DNA from: Clostridiales bacterium | Lineage (GTDB): Bacteria; Bacillota; Clostridia; Saccharofermentanales; Saccharofermentanaceae | NCBI GenBank assembly: GCA_017964005.1 | Contig: JAGCSR010000038.1 | Location: 23,126 to 87,125, forward strand | Length of the DNA stretch: 64,000 bases | Direction of reading: 5' to 3' | Shown here: positions 18,495-26,544 of the stretch, one piece after another | Numbering within the stretch: the first letter of the stretch is position 1 | Layout: every line of letters begins with the position of its first letter | Notes under the pieces: generated by a model | Seen by the model: the letters and a program-made list of their open reading frames with translations, nothing else | The model's database searches: none | What the model was told of the DNA's origin: nothing | Program-made: the position numbers and the translations under genes

Positions 18495-20417
18495 ATGAAC
18501 AATCGGATAGCTATATTTGCCAATGGATTCAGCAATGAATTTGTTGAACATATAGTTACGGGTTTATGGAAGAAGGCAAAAGAAGACTGCGTGGATCTTT
18601 TTGCTTTCGTCACTTATTGCAGTCCGGGAGATCACGAACTTCAGAATAAGTGCCAGCTCAATATCTTCCATCTTCCTGATCCCAAAGAATTCGACGGAGC
18701 GATCATGCTCACCAATACATATAATTTCCCGGATGAGCAGGAACGTGTATGCGCGCGCTTCCAAAGGGCGGGAGTACCCATGCTTTCGTTGGAAGTTGAT
18801 GTTCCCAATATGTCCTGTATCAAATCCGAGAACTATAAGGGTGTCAGAGATCTTGCCAACCACCTGATCGAACATCACAACGTTAAGAAGATCCTCTTTG
18901 TAAACGGCGTAAAGGAGAATGTGGAGAATGCCACAAGACGACAGGCGCTCATTGATGCTCTTGAAGAACACGGCCTTAAGCTGTTTGATGAATTCTACTG
19001 TGACTTCGGATTCTATACTGCGTACAGGGCGATGAAAAAGTATGCGGATGAAGGTAAAGAAATTCCCGATGCCATCGTATGTGCCAATGACCATATGGCC
19101 CTCGGCATTAATTCCGCACTGACAGAACTTGGCTACAGTGTTCCGGAAGATGTGCTTCTTACGGGCTTTGACATGACCAAGGACGGTCAGCATACATTCC
19201 CTATCTTATCAACGGTTTCCAGGGATTGGGATAAGTTCGGCGAGCGGGCCTACGATAAACTCAAATATCAGATCTCCCATCCTGATGAACGTTTCACAGA
19301 AGAGTACAGTTCTGTTTTTATTCCGTCGGAAAGCTGCGGGTGTCCTGCTACCAAAGAAGCGATAAAGAACCGTTATAATGCGATCAGGAATGTTTATTTC
19401 GATAATCTTCAGAAGGAGATAATGGATGTCTTTTTTATGGGTCTGCAGGTCCCTCTGTCCTTTGCCGTAAAGAAAGAGGATTTCTATGAGAAGGGAATGA
19501 TGAGTACCTACGATGTTCCTTTGCTGGGTCCCGACTATTGCCTTTGTACCGAGCCTGCATTCTTTGAACTGGATGATGATCAGTATCCTGACAGGATCCG
19601 CGGTTACAGTTCGCACATGGATATACTGTTTGAACTCCGCGACAGGAAGAGAATGCCCTTAAGGCACTTTGATTCCAAACAGCTTTACCCCGATTATGCT
19701 CATGTTGACGGTCAGTCCGATCTTTATATCTTTGCACCGCTTAACTATCTCGGATTCATCATCGGTTATATTGCTATTAAGAACTCGCCAGCACTGCTCT
19801 ATAATCTCAGTCTCAGCGGGTTCATCAAGAACATGAATGCCCAACTGTTCAGCATGCGCCGCCATATCTTCTCTGACCGTACGAACAAGGAACTCAAGAA
19901 GATCTACATGACGGATGGACTTACGGGACTGTATAACCGAATGGGTTGCGAGAAAGTCTTATATGATTTCATTTCTTCGCGAAAAGAACACGATCAGAAG
20001 TCGATCCTGGTTTTCGCAGATATCGACAGGATGAAGACCATCAACGATCTGTACGGACACCTTAACGGCGACCTTGCCATTAAGGCAACGGCTGAAGCAT
20101 TCAGAAAGTATTCGCCCGAAGACTGGCTGTTCGGAAGATATGGCGGAGATGAGTTTATCGCAGTGGGCCCATGCCCGGATGAAGATACCATCGAGCAGCT
20201 TATAAGGCAGATATCACAATCCATGAGCAGCGAATTCGCAACTCTTAATCTGTCTTTTATCCTTCATGCGAGTATCGGTTATACCATAATCGAGCCCGGC
20301 GATGATGCATCTATCGAAGATTATATAGACCGTGCTGATAAGTACATGTATTCAGAGAAAGAAAAATATCACGAGTTTATCGATTCGATAAGCGGACAAA
20401 AAGGCAGTGATAATTAA
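18495..20417 (+). CDS. Diguanylate cyclase with LacI-type ligand-binding sensor domain
   Basis: 640 residues. Residues 1-280 form a LacI/periplasmic-binding-protein fold without a DNA-binding helix-turn-helix: IAIFANGFSNEFVEHIVTGLWKKA, DGAIMLTNTY, LANHLIEHHNVKKILFVNG, DAIVCANDHMALGINSALTELGYSVPEDVLLTGFDMT. A middle region (about 290-470) is GAF-like in size. The C-terminal GGDEF domain has an intact GGDEF at residues 550-554 (GRYGGDEF) and DGLTGLYNRMGC at its start. No RxxD inhibitory site is visible five residues upstream. It should make cyclic-di-GMP from GTP in the cytoplasm under control of a bound ligand, perhaps a sugar. ATG 18495 chosen because GGAGG lies 9 nt upstream. Confidence 0.87.
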   Translation: MNNRIAIFANGFSNEFVEHIVTGLWKKAKEDCVDLFAFVTYCSPGDHELQNKCQLNIFHLPDPKEFDGAIMLTNTYNFPDEQERVCARFQRAGVPMLSLEVDVPNMSCIKSENYKGVRDLANHLIEHHNVKKILFVNGVKENVENATRRQALIDALEEHGLKLFDEFYCDFGFYTAYRAMKKYADEGKEIPDAIVCANDHMALGINSALTELGYSVPEDVLLTGFDMTKDGQHTFPILSTVSRDWDKFGERAYDKLKYQISHPDERFTEEYSSVFIPSESCGCPATKEAIKNRYNAIRNVYFDNLQKEIMDVFFMGLQVPLSFAVKKEDFYEKGMMSTYDVPLLGPDYCLCTEPAFFELDDDQYPDRIRGYSSHMDILFELRDRKRMPLRHFDSKQLYPDYAHVDGQSDLYIFAPLNYLGFIIGYIAIKNSPALLYNLSLSGFIKNMNAQLFSMRRHIFSDRTNKELKKIYMTDGLTGLYNRMGCEKVLYDFISSRKEHDQKSILVFADIDRMKTINDLYGHLNGDLAIKATAEAFRKYSPEDWLFGRYGGDEFIAVGPCPDEDTIEQLIRQISQSMSSEFATLNLSFILHASIGYTIIEPGDDASIEDYIDRADKYMYSEKEKYHEFIDSISGQKGSDN

Positions 20418-20423
20418 ACATAA

Positions 20424-20460
20424 AAGCCCCGTTACCCAAAAGGAACGGGGCTTGATCTTT
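20424..20460. terminator. Bidirectional terminator between convergent genes
   Basis: A perfect 10-bp stem (AAGCCCCGTT with AACGGGGCTT) has a T-rich run on each strand side. It serves the cyclase gene (+) and the AraC regulator gene (-). Confidence 0.85.
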
Positions 20461-20466
20461 TGAGGT

Positions 20467-21351
20467 TTATCTCTTTTTGACCGGGATCCAGATGGCGCTC
20501 TTGTAGTCTGCTGCTGCAGGATCACCGTCAGCGTACCACTCGACATTTGCATTGCCGGAGAGTTCGTAGTCGGGATTGCCGGGAAGCCATTCGGTGAAGA
20601 TCTTCGTGTTGACCGACTGCAATGCTCCGGGGCAGGGACCTTCAATGTCAAATACAGCCCAGTCGCAGTCGGGGAACTCATAAAGTTCCATACCTTCGGG
20701 AACCTCGCCTCCCATATACTTTCCTGCGATCAGATATCTGAAGCTTGTACCTCCGATGTCATCTATGCAGATTCCGAACTCGCCGATAGAGTTATCGCGT
20801 ACAGCCTTCTCAAATTCATTTGCAGGTTCTTTTCCTGCGAAGATGTTTGACATGTACTTATCCATAATCTCAGTCCAGAACTTGGGGATCTCGGTATAAG
20901 AGGTCTCGCTGTCAAAGATCTTCTGGAATCCTATGACCTTAAAGTTAACCATTGGTGTGATCTTGTAATCCATGTTGTCTCCTCCTTGAACGGTTATATT
21001 GATCTTTACGGGAAGGAATGTCTTGAACGGTGCACCTGTGCGAACCTGCGAAGGTGTTGCTCCGTGGAAACGCGAGAATGCCTTGGTAAAGCTCTCAGGT
21101 GTCTCATAACAGTAGCGGTAAGCGATATCGATAACCGGATCTTCCGTGCTCCTCAGCTCGATCGCTGCCTGATAGAGCCTGCGGTTCCTCATGTACTCGC
21201 CGATGTTATAACCGGTCAGTATCGAGAACCCCCGCTGAAGAAAGATGGGTGAGATAAATACCTTGTTTGCGACATCCTGTACACTGATGTCTTCCTCAAG
21301 GTTATTCTCGATAAAGTCTATCGCGGTTCGGATACCTGTAAGCCATTCCAT
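20467..21351 (-). CDS. AraC-family regulator with GyrI-like effector-binding domain
   Basis: 294 residues. The N-terminal 110 residues hold two AraC helix-turn-helix units: ISVQDVANKVFISPIFLQRGFSILTGYNIGEYMRNRRL and then DPVIDIAYRYCYETPESFTKAFSRFHGATPSQVR. Residues of about 125-294 are a GyrI-like effector-binding domain (KVIGFQKIFDSET ... GICIDDIGGTSFRYLIAGKY ... WAVFDIEGPCP ... SAIWIPVKKR). This is the Rob/SoxS-like layout of drug- or metabolite-responsive activators. GGAGG precedes the start. The target is unknown; the divergent GNAT gene at 21529 is the nearest candidate. Confidence 0.88.
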   Translation of the reverse strand: MEWLTGIRTAIDFIENNLEEDISVQDVANKVFISPIFLQRGFSILTGYNIGEYMRNRRLYQAAIELRSTEDPVIDIAYRYCYETPESFTKAFSRFHGATPSQVRTGAPFKTFLPVKINITVQGGDNMDYKITPMVNFKVIGFQKIFDSETSYTEIPKFWTEIMDKYMSNIFAGKEPANEFEKAVRDNSIGEFGICIDDIGGTSFRYLIAGKYMGGEVPEGMELYEFPDCDWAVFDIEGPCPGALQSVNTKIFTEWLPGNPDYELSGNANVEWYADGDPAAADYKSAIWIPVKKR

Positions 21352-21472
21352 TGATGCGTTCCTCCTTCCTTGATGATGTCAGTATAACTTCAGGGAGCAA
21401 AGACTGCCTGTCATTTACGATCCGTTTTTGTCCGGTCTCTGCAAACCTGTCTTCATTATATTGCATAACAGT

Positions 21473-21494
21473 TATAATGACATAGATGTATAAT
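21473..21494 (+). promoter_or_regulatory. Two -10 elements upstream of the GNAT gene
   Basis: TATAAT occurs at 21473-21478 and again at 21489-21494, preceded by GATG. The second is 35 nt before the start at 21529. The region separates divergent genes. Confidence 0.45.
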
Positions 21495-21528
21495 CAGTAG
21501 ATGATATAACAAATAAGGGAGACTTGGG

Positions 21529-22023
21529 ATGAACAGCAAGATCCTGGTTCGCAAAGCAGAACAACAAGATGTCAGACAGATAGCCGAGATCTGTGTTGAA
21601 GACTGGCAAAGAGCATACCGCGGGATAATCGACAGCGACTACCTGGATTCTTTGAATGTGGATGACCGGTACGATATCGAGATGAGAAGATATCAGGAAC
21701 TTACCGTTGCAGCAGATGAGGATAAGGTCTTGGGATACGCCTGGCTTGCAGAAACAGAAGAAGAACCTGCGGACTGCGAAGTCATCGCTTTGTATGTCAG
21801 ATACGAATACCGCAATAAGGGGATCGGCAAACTTCTGATGCAGTATGCCTTCGATCATTTCAAGAAGAAGGGAAAGAAGAAAATGGTCATCTGGTGTCTT
21901 GAAGAAAACCACGAATCAAGAAAGTTCTACGAGGCTTTGGGCGGCATAGAATCTGAGACCGGCTCTCATAACTGGGGCGGCAGGGATTACGATATGATCT
22001 CTTATCTTTATGATCTGGAGTAG
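21529..22023 (+). CDS. GNAT family N-acetyltransferase
   Basis: 164 residues, one GNAT domain. It starts with VRKAEQQDVRQIAEICVEDWQRAYRGII, the pattern of the RimI-like family. The acetyl-CoA loop is VIALYVRYEYRNKGIGKLLMQYAFDHFKKKG (Q/R-x-x-G-x-G/A as RNKGIG), and the end has WCLEENHESRKFYEALGG. Cytoplasmic; acceptor unknown. GGGAGA lies 8 nt before the ATG. It is divergent from an AraC-type regulator whose effector domain suggests small-molecule detoxification, so a link is possible. Confidence 0.9.
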   Translation: MNSKILVRKAEQQDVRQIAEICVEDWQRAYRGIIDSDYLDSLNVDDRYDIEMRRYQELTVAADEDKVLGYAWLAETEEEPADCEVIALYVRYEYRNKGIGKLLMQYAFDHFKKKGKKKMVIWCLEENHESRKFYEALGGIESETGSHNWGGRDYDMISYLYDLE

Positions 22024-22164
22024 GCATGCACAATAATATATTCCTTACATCATTGTAGCTATTTGACGGTACAAACTTAAGAATTTGTCCTCTATAGATT
22101 TATCTTTCCACATGTTAATCTTTAGACAGAAGCAGGTTTCTTTTCGAACGGGGGAGGAAAGAAT

Positions 22165-23124
22165 ATGTGTGCTAAGAAGAGCAAGATCCTGTTTACGATC
22201 GCGGCTGCGGTTATTGCGGCCGTGGTTATGTTTTCGTCAGGGTTGCTCATATACAGATATGTTTATCTTCAGAAGATCCCGGAACTTGCTCTTGTGGAAG
22301 ATCTGACGGAAGAAGGATTCTCCTTATATGCCTACAAGGGTGAAGCTGATAAGGGGATCACAAGTCATGCGCAGATCAAGAATAAAGATGATTTCCGTAA
22401 GATGCAGGATAATGTGCGCAAACTCGTTTCTGCAAGAGGCAGGAAGGTAACAGGGGATATAGAAAATAAACTTGTTTATCCCGCTTATGCAATGACCATA
22501 CAGTCGGTCACAATGGGAGAAGAACGAAAGCCCGGACAGACGATCGTCTATTGCAACGGGAACCTGTATACGGAATCAGGGAATGTATATAAGTGTGATA
22601 TGGATATGGAACAGTTTTTCGACAGTGATAATGACATGTACAGCATGAGGGTCTATGAATGGAAAGGCATAACGGGTTCGGAAGTATTCAGACCCATGTG
22701 CTATTCCAATGGTAAGTGGGATAAGGATCTTCTTAAGCCTGCAAGAGATGAGATCATGGAGCAGGGACGTGATATTACAGGGGAGATAGTTAAGCTTACC
22801 GAAGGCGACAGATGTGATGTATTGGATATAAAACTTAAGAATAATACCGATAAAGACTGGTGCTATGAAGATTGTTTCCAATATATCGCAGTTGGTGTGG
22901 AGATAGACGGCAAGCTCTATACCATTCCCGGCAATCCCAGTGAAGACACTTATGTAGGAGTTATGCCGATGTACAGCAGTGAGCTTAAGGCCGGTGAAGA
23001 GATCGTCAATTCTTTCAATCTCGGAATGTTCGGCAAGCTCCCTCCGGGTGACTACAAGATCGTGATCTTCGGTTTCTTCGGTGATGACAGCTATTGCGCG
23101 CTTGTGCCGTATCAGGCCAGGTGA
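22165..23124 (+). CDS. Membrane-anchored protein with C-terminal Ig-like domain
   Basis: 319 residues. One N-terminal membrane anchor (ILFTIAAAVIAAVVMFSSGLLIY) is followed by an extracellular part. The last 120 residues fit the beta-sandwich found in several clostridial lipoproteins: LDIKLKNNTDKDWCYEDCFQYIAVGVEIDGKLYTIP, then a stretch with AGEEIVNSFNL, then LPPGDYKIVI, a typical closing strand of this immunoglobulin-like fold. No enzyme motif is visible. GGGGGAGG precedes the start. Function unknown. Confidence 0.72.
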   Translation: MCAKKSKILFTIAAAVIAAVVMFSSGLLIYRYVYLQKIPELALVEDLTEEGFSLYAYKGEADKGITSHAQIKNKDDFRKMQDNVRKLVSARGRKVTGDIENKLVYPAYAMTIQSVTMGEERKPGQTIVYCNGNLYTESGNVYKCDMDMEQFFDSDNDMYSMRVYEWKGITGSEVFRPMCYSNGKWDKDLLKPARDEIMEQGRDITGEIVKLTEGDRCDVLDIKLKNNTDKDWCYEDCFQYIAVGVEIDGKLYTIPGNPSEDTYVGVMPMYSSELKAGEEIVNSFNLGMFGKLPPGDYKIVIFGFFGDDSYCALVPYQAR

Positions 23125-23128
23125 GTGT

Positions 23129-23275
23129 TTATCCGTATCTCTCAAACCGGCACTGCTCAACGACTTTATCGCCCAGAAGTGTTATGGCTTTCTTGGGGCA
23201 TTGACTTATGCAGCGATAGCACATGGCGCACCTGTCAGATGAGATCGCTTTGCCGTTCGTGATCTTAAGGTTACA
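23129..23275 (-). pseudogene. Remnant of an EFR1-type flavodoxin/ferredoxin protein (C-terminal ferredoxin end)
   Basis: The minus-strand frame from 23275 down to the stop at 23129-23131 reads ITNGKAISSDRCAMCYRC, then ISQCPKKAITLLGDKVVEQC and RFERYG. This is the final 4Fe-4S part of the EFR1-family proteins, which join a flavodoxin to a CxxCxxC ... CP ferredoxin. An in-frame TAA (23276-23278) closes it upstream, so the flavodoxin half and the first cluster are missing. No start or ribosome site is present. It is a gene fossil between two intact genes. Confidence 0.72.
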
Positions 23276-23351
23276 TTAAGGTAAACCGTGTTCTTCCTTA
23301 AGGTTTAACAGATATCTTATTATCATGACGAACCGGAAAGGGGAAATAGAG

Positions 23352-23540
23352 ATGAGATTTTTAAGCAATGGAACAAAGGTTGGATTGATGATCATGTTGG
23401 CCGCCGGTATCGCCATGGCACTGATCGTTCTGGTAAGCAAGCCTATTCCTGATCCGGTTGCATTGGTATTTTTTGCAGGGGTGGTAATATCGATCGTGTC
23501 CGCTTTTGCCGGCAAGGGCAGAAGACCGATCCTTGCTTGA
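23352..23540 (+). CDS. Small two-helix membrane protein
   Basis: 62 residues: MRFLSNGTK, then two hydrophobic helices (VGLMIMLAAGIAMALIVLVS and DPVALVFFAGVVISIVSAFAG), then a basic tail. ATG 23352 is chosen over an upstream ATG at 23325 because AAAGGGGAAA lies 9-15 nt before it. No family recognised. The coding potential rests on the clear ribosome site and the regular hydrophobic pattern. Confidence 0.5.
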   Translation: MRFLSNGTKVGLMIMLAAGIAMALIVLVSKPIPDPVALVFFAGVVISIVSAFAGKGRRPILA

Positions 23541-23597
23541 CGGTGGCAGGTTATGTGCGTCTCGCTTGTCTTGGACATAATTCGTTATCTTTGGATT

Positions 23598-23653
23598 TGG
23601 TATAATTCAAGACGAAGTGCGACCAAAACGACATTCGATTGCTGTTTTGGTCG
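23598..23653 (+). promoter_or_regulatory. Promoter and long leader hairpin of the membrane protein gene at 23681
   Basis: An extended -10 (TGGTATAAT, 23598-23606) is followed by a perfect 10-bp inverted repeat, CGACCAAAAC (23620-23629) and GTTTTGGTCG (23644-23653), with a 14-nt loop. The hairpin lies in the predicted leader, 27 nt before the start. Confidence 0.6.
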
Positions 23654-23680
23654 AAAAGCGGATATGCGGGAGGTGACAAC

Positions 23681-24319
23681 ATGTTAAAGAAACCCATGAT
23701 CTTTGCTTACGGTATCAAGCTGATCGCAATGTGGATGCTTATTCCGTTTATAGTTATGTTCATCCCGATGCTTGCCGAAGAGTTTAGTGTGAAGGTAACC
23801 ACGCAGCAAGTCGTTCTGGGGGAGCAGACACACAGTCCCTACTCCGATGAGATATTGTTCTTTAAGGCTGATGTCAACGGCAAGGAGAGGGATGTAGGTG
23901 CACCCGTTACCTGCAAGACGGGAGATACTGTCACGATCGTCTTAAGAGACGGCAGTTACTATATTACCCCGGATGATGCTCAGGAACTTGCTGACTGTAC
24001 GACGTTTGGAGGACGCTTCCTTAAGATCTGCAACAATAACTTCGGATACCATACGGTCGTCATAGCCGCAGTTCTCCTGATAACCTTTCTTGTCACTTTC
24101 AGGAAGAGGAAAGATCTTCGAGCTGAACTTCCTACTCTGTCCAAAGTAACAGATATAACAGGCTTGTCATGTTCTGTCATTATGTCGGCTGCAGTGTTGT
24201 ATGCCTTGGCAGATAACGGACTGGGTGCAATAGGTATTGCCTACTTAGGTCTGTTACTGGGAATAGCGTACACGGTGATCTTCATAATATCCTGGATAAT
24301 CGGAAGCGCCCTTGAATGA
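23681..24319 (+). CDS. Four-helix membrane protein with an extracytoplasmic domain
   Basis: 212 residues. TM1 (IKLIAMWMLIPFIVMFIPML) is followed by an extracytoplasmic loop of about 90 residues (VVLGEQTHSPYSDEILFFKADVNGKERDVGAPVTCKTGDTVTIVLRDG), then three helices (VVIAAVLLITFLVTF; GLSCSVIMSAAVLYALA; GLLLGIAYTVIFIISWIIG). The loop has the small beta-barrel look of DUF3592-like proteins but is not a firm match. ATG 23681 is used because GGGAGGTGA lies 5-13 nt upstream; an earlier start at 23639 overlaps the leader hairpin. Confidence 0.7.
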   Translation: MLKKPMIFAYGIKLIAMWMLIPFIVMFIPMLAEEFSVKVTTQQVVLGEQTHSPYSDEILFFKADVNGKERDVGAPVTCKTGDTVTIVLRDGSYYITPDDAQELADCTTFGGRFLKICNNNFGYHTVVIAAVLLITFLVTFRKRKDLRAELPTLSKVTDITGLSCSVIMSAAVLYALADNGLGAIGIAYLGLLLGIAYTVIFIISWIIGSALE

Positions 24320-24335
24320 TCCGGATCTTTCGGTA

Positions 24336-24344
24336 TGATAAAAT
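24336..24344 (+). promoter_or_regulatory. Possible extended -10 promoter of the split acylase gene
   Basis: TGATAAAAT, 60 nt before the start at 24405. The same element occurs upstream of the gene at 37713. Confidence 0.4.
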
Positions 24345-24404
24345 AATCGGGACAGGTGATGAGTTCAGAGGGGACCGGGACCGGTATCGGGTCCTGTAAG
24401 GTAT

Positions 24405-24971
24405 ATGGGGAAAAAGAGGAACAAAAAAGCGATCATCATAACGGCAATGATAATGCTGGTTGGCATTCTGCTTGTGCTGACGGGTCTTTTCGGAGGCTGG
24501 TTTACAGGGCTATTCTATAAGGATTTCGATTTCAAAAACATCAAGTCCGAGGACTTAGGCAAAGAGATAAAGACTGACATAAAAGTCTACTACGAGCCTA
24601 TGGAGATACCGGGCAGGGCGCTGCAGATGTTCGGAGACTTTGACGGCGATTCGGCGTTTATCCTGCTGGATTTCGCCGGCGTGGGCGAGAAAGGCGAACG
24701 CCTGTATTTCTCGAAATACTATCAGCATATCACGATCCAAGGGAAGCTCAGGGCCTTGGATGACGCCGAATACAAAGACCTCTGCGACAGGCTCTATGAA
24801 GCCTACGACCCTTATTACTACAAGAACATCGAAAGCGGAAAATGGAAAGATGTCACGCTGGAAGAATTTCACAAGACGCTGATAGAAGATAGGATCGGTG
24901 TTCTTCCTTACTGCATGGAAGTCAGTTCGATCGGCGCAATTAACTGGCTGCCTTTTATCCCCGCGGGATAG
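24405..24971 (+). CDS. Membrane acylase, N-terminal piece (gene split by a frameshift)
   Basis: 188 residues. A first membrane helix (AIIITAMIMLVGILLVLTGLF) is followed by an extracytoplasmic region of about 140 residues. The frame then begins a second membrane helix (INWLPFIPAG) and stops at 24969-24971. One frame away the helix simply continues (GIVIFVLSLVVEICLVFK). The intact paralogue at 35947-37569 carries helix, extracytoplasmic region, two more helices and catalytic domain in a single frame, so this piece and the next are most likely one gene broken by a -1 shift near 24960-24968. No convincing slippery heptamer is present. A sequencing or assembly error is equally possible. Confidence 0.7.
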   Translation: MGKKRNKKAIIITAMIMLVGILLVLTGLFGGWFTGLFYKDFDFKNIKSEDLGKEIKTDIKVYYEPMEIPGRALQMFGDFDGDSAFILLDFAGVGEKGERLYFSKYYQHITIQGKLRALDDAEYKDLCDRLYEAYDPYYYKNIESGKWKDVTLEEFHKTLIEDRIGVLPYCMEVSSIGAINWLPFIPAG

Positions 24972-24988
24972 TCATCTTCGTACTGTCT

Positions 24989-26038
24989 TTGGTTGTTGAG
25001 ATATGCCTCGTTTTCAAGCTCAAAAAGCGGATCGTGCTGCCAATCGTTTACGGGCTTCTGATAGTTGTTCCCGCGGTCATGTTCTTCACTCAGATCAGGA
25101 CCATGCTGACGATAAAGAAGGCGGGTGACGGATTATATACGATGAGAAACATCGAGTGCACCGATACGCAGGGCATGCTTGATTCGGGCGCGGCTAGCGT
25201 CAACGATCTATTGAACTGGATCTTTAACAGGCATCTGTACGGCATCAGGCCCCAGATCGAGGTTGAAAAGTACGGTTGTGCGGCTTTCTCGGCAGTCACG
25301 CCTGACGGGGACCATCTTTTCGGGCGCAACTTCGATTACCCTGAGACAGATACCGTGCTGTTATATTCGCATCCCGAGGACTGCTATGAATCGATCGGTG
25401 TCGCCGACCTTGGCATCTTCGGTGTAGGACAAAATTACCCGGTAAGTCCGGATTCTCCTATCGGCAAACTCCTAATGACCGTCACTCCTTATGCGATCGT
25501 GGACGGCATGAACGAGAAGGGCGTCGGCGCCGGGATCCTTGAACTCGCTACCGAGGAAATCCATCAGGATAACGGCAAGCCGGATCTTTTGATCTTCTGC
25601 GCGGTCAGGGCGGTCCTTGATAAATGCGCCTCGGTCGATGAGGCACTCAAGCTGCTTTCTTCCTACGATATGCATTCAGACCTCGGAGTAACATATCACC
25701 TGTTCATAACGGACAAGACCGGCAGATATGTTGTCGTCGAGTGGCTCGACGGGGAGATGGTAACCGTGGAGCATCCGTGCTGTACCAACAGCGTTATCGC
25801 GCCCGGAAAGCATTACGGTGAAGGCGCTCCTGATGAGAGACTCCAGACGATTGAACAAAGCTTAGACAAAGGCAACGTAACTGAAAAGGATGCGATGACG
25901 ATCCTCGGGAAAGTCAGAAACGATACAATGACCGAATGGTCCTGCGTTTATAATCTTGACGACTTCACCGTTGATATATGTCTTGACGGTGATTACAGTA
26001 AGGTCTATACCTTCAGCGCGGATGATCTGCGAAAATAA
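24989..26038 (+). CDS. Membrane acylase, catalytic piece: Ntn-type linear amide C-N hydrolase (gene split by a frameshift)
   Basis: Up to 349 residues from a TTG at 24989; the frame is open upstream to about 24962. It contains the rest of the second helix, a third helix (IVLPIVYGLLIVVPAVMFF) and a choloylglycine-hydrolase/C45-type amidase domain. The nucleophile is the Cys in KYGCAAFSAVTPDG, followed by GRNFDYPETD with the conserved Arg and Asp, then VDGMNEKGVGAGILEL, DLGVTYHLFITDKTGR and CCTNSVIAP. Family members cleave linear amides such as bile salts, acyl-homoserine lactones or penicillins. It has no ribosome site of its own, so expression would need coupling, frameshifting or a sequence correction. 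The intact paralogue is at 35947. Confidence 0.75.
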   Translation: MVVEICLVFKLKKRIVLPIVYGLLIVVPAVMFFTQIRTMLTIKKAGDGLYTMRNIECTDTQGMLDSGAASVNDLLNWIFNRHLYGIRPQIEVEKYGCAAFSAVTPDGDHLFGRNFDYPETDTVLLYSHPEDCYESIGVADLGIFGVGQNYPVSPDSPIGKLLMTVTPYAIVDGMNEKGVGAGILELATEEIHQDNGKPDLLIFCAVRAVLDKCASVDEALKLLSSYDMHSDLGVTYHLFITDKTGRYVVVEWLDGEMVTVEHPCCTNSVIAPGKHYGEGAPDERLQTIEQSLDKGNVTEKDAMTILGKVRNDTMTEWSCVYNLDDFTVDICLDGDYSKVYTFSADDLRK

Positions 26039-26058
26039 GTAAAGGAAGGGTTGCTTCT

Positions 26059-26535
26059 ATGTTCAGAGGAATGAGACGGTTTAAGCAGCAGATAAGCGAT
26101 GAGGAATGTATCCGCATCTTGGAAGAACAGCCCAGGGGAGTCCTGTCCCTGATCGGAGATGACGGATACCCTTACGGAATCCCGCTCGATCATTGGTACT
26201 GCGAGGAAGACGGAAAGATCTATTTCCACGGTGCCCGTGAAGGCCATAAGATCGATGCGATAAAAGCCTGTGACAAAGTAAGTTATTGTGTCATGGATGA
26301 AGGTTTTCGCAAAGAAGGGGAATGGGCGCTCAATATAAATTCGGTTATTGTTTTCGGAAGGATAAGTCTCGTGACGGATACCGACAAGGCTAAGATGATC
26401 TGCACGAACCTTTGCCGTAAGTTTACGGATGATGAAGAGTACCTTCAGCATGAACTGACTCATGCTTTCCCGAGGGTGCAGTGCCTTGAGCTTACCCCCG
26501 AGCATATGACCGGGAAACTGGTAAATGAATCGTAG
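26059..26535 (+). CDS. Pyridoxamine 5'-phosphate oxidase family (FMN-binding split barrel) protein
   Basis: 158 residues, the size of the NimA-like branch. Typical stretches are MRRFKQQISDEECIRILEEQPRGVLSLIGDDGYPYGIPLDHWY, then GKIYFHGAREGHKIDAIKACDKVSYCVMD, then NSVIVFGRISLVTD. Family members bind FMN and act as flavin reductases or nitroreductase-like resistance proteins. The exact substrate is unknown. AAGGAAGGG precedes the ATG. It begins 20 nt after the acylase stop, and the next gene starts 9 nt after its own stop, so a small operon is likely. Confidence 0.87.
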   Translation: MFRGMRRFKQQISDEECIRILEEQPRGVLSLIGDDGYPYGIPLDHWYCEEDGKIYFHGAREGHKIDAIKACDKVSYCVMDEGFRKEGEWALNINSVIVFGRISLVTDTDKAKMICTNLCRKFTDDEEYLQHELTHAFPRVQCLELTPEHMTGKLVNES

Positions 26536-26544
26536 GTGCAAAGT

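Noticed and set aside
24955..24972. Programmed ribosomal frameshift site in the acylase gene
   Set aside because: No X-XXY-YYZ slippery heptamer is present around the shift point, so mutation or sequence error is the simpler reading.
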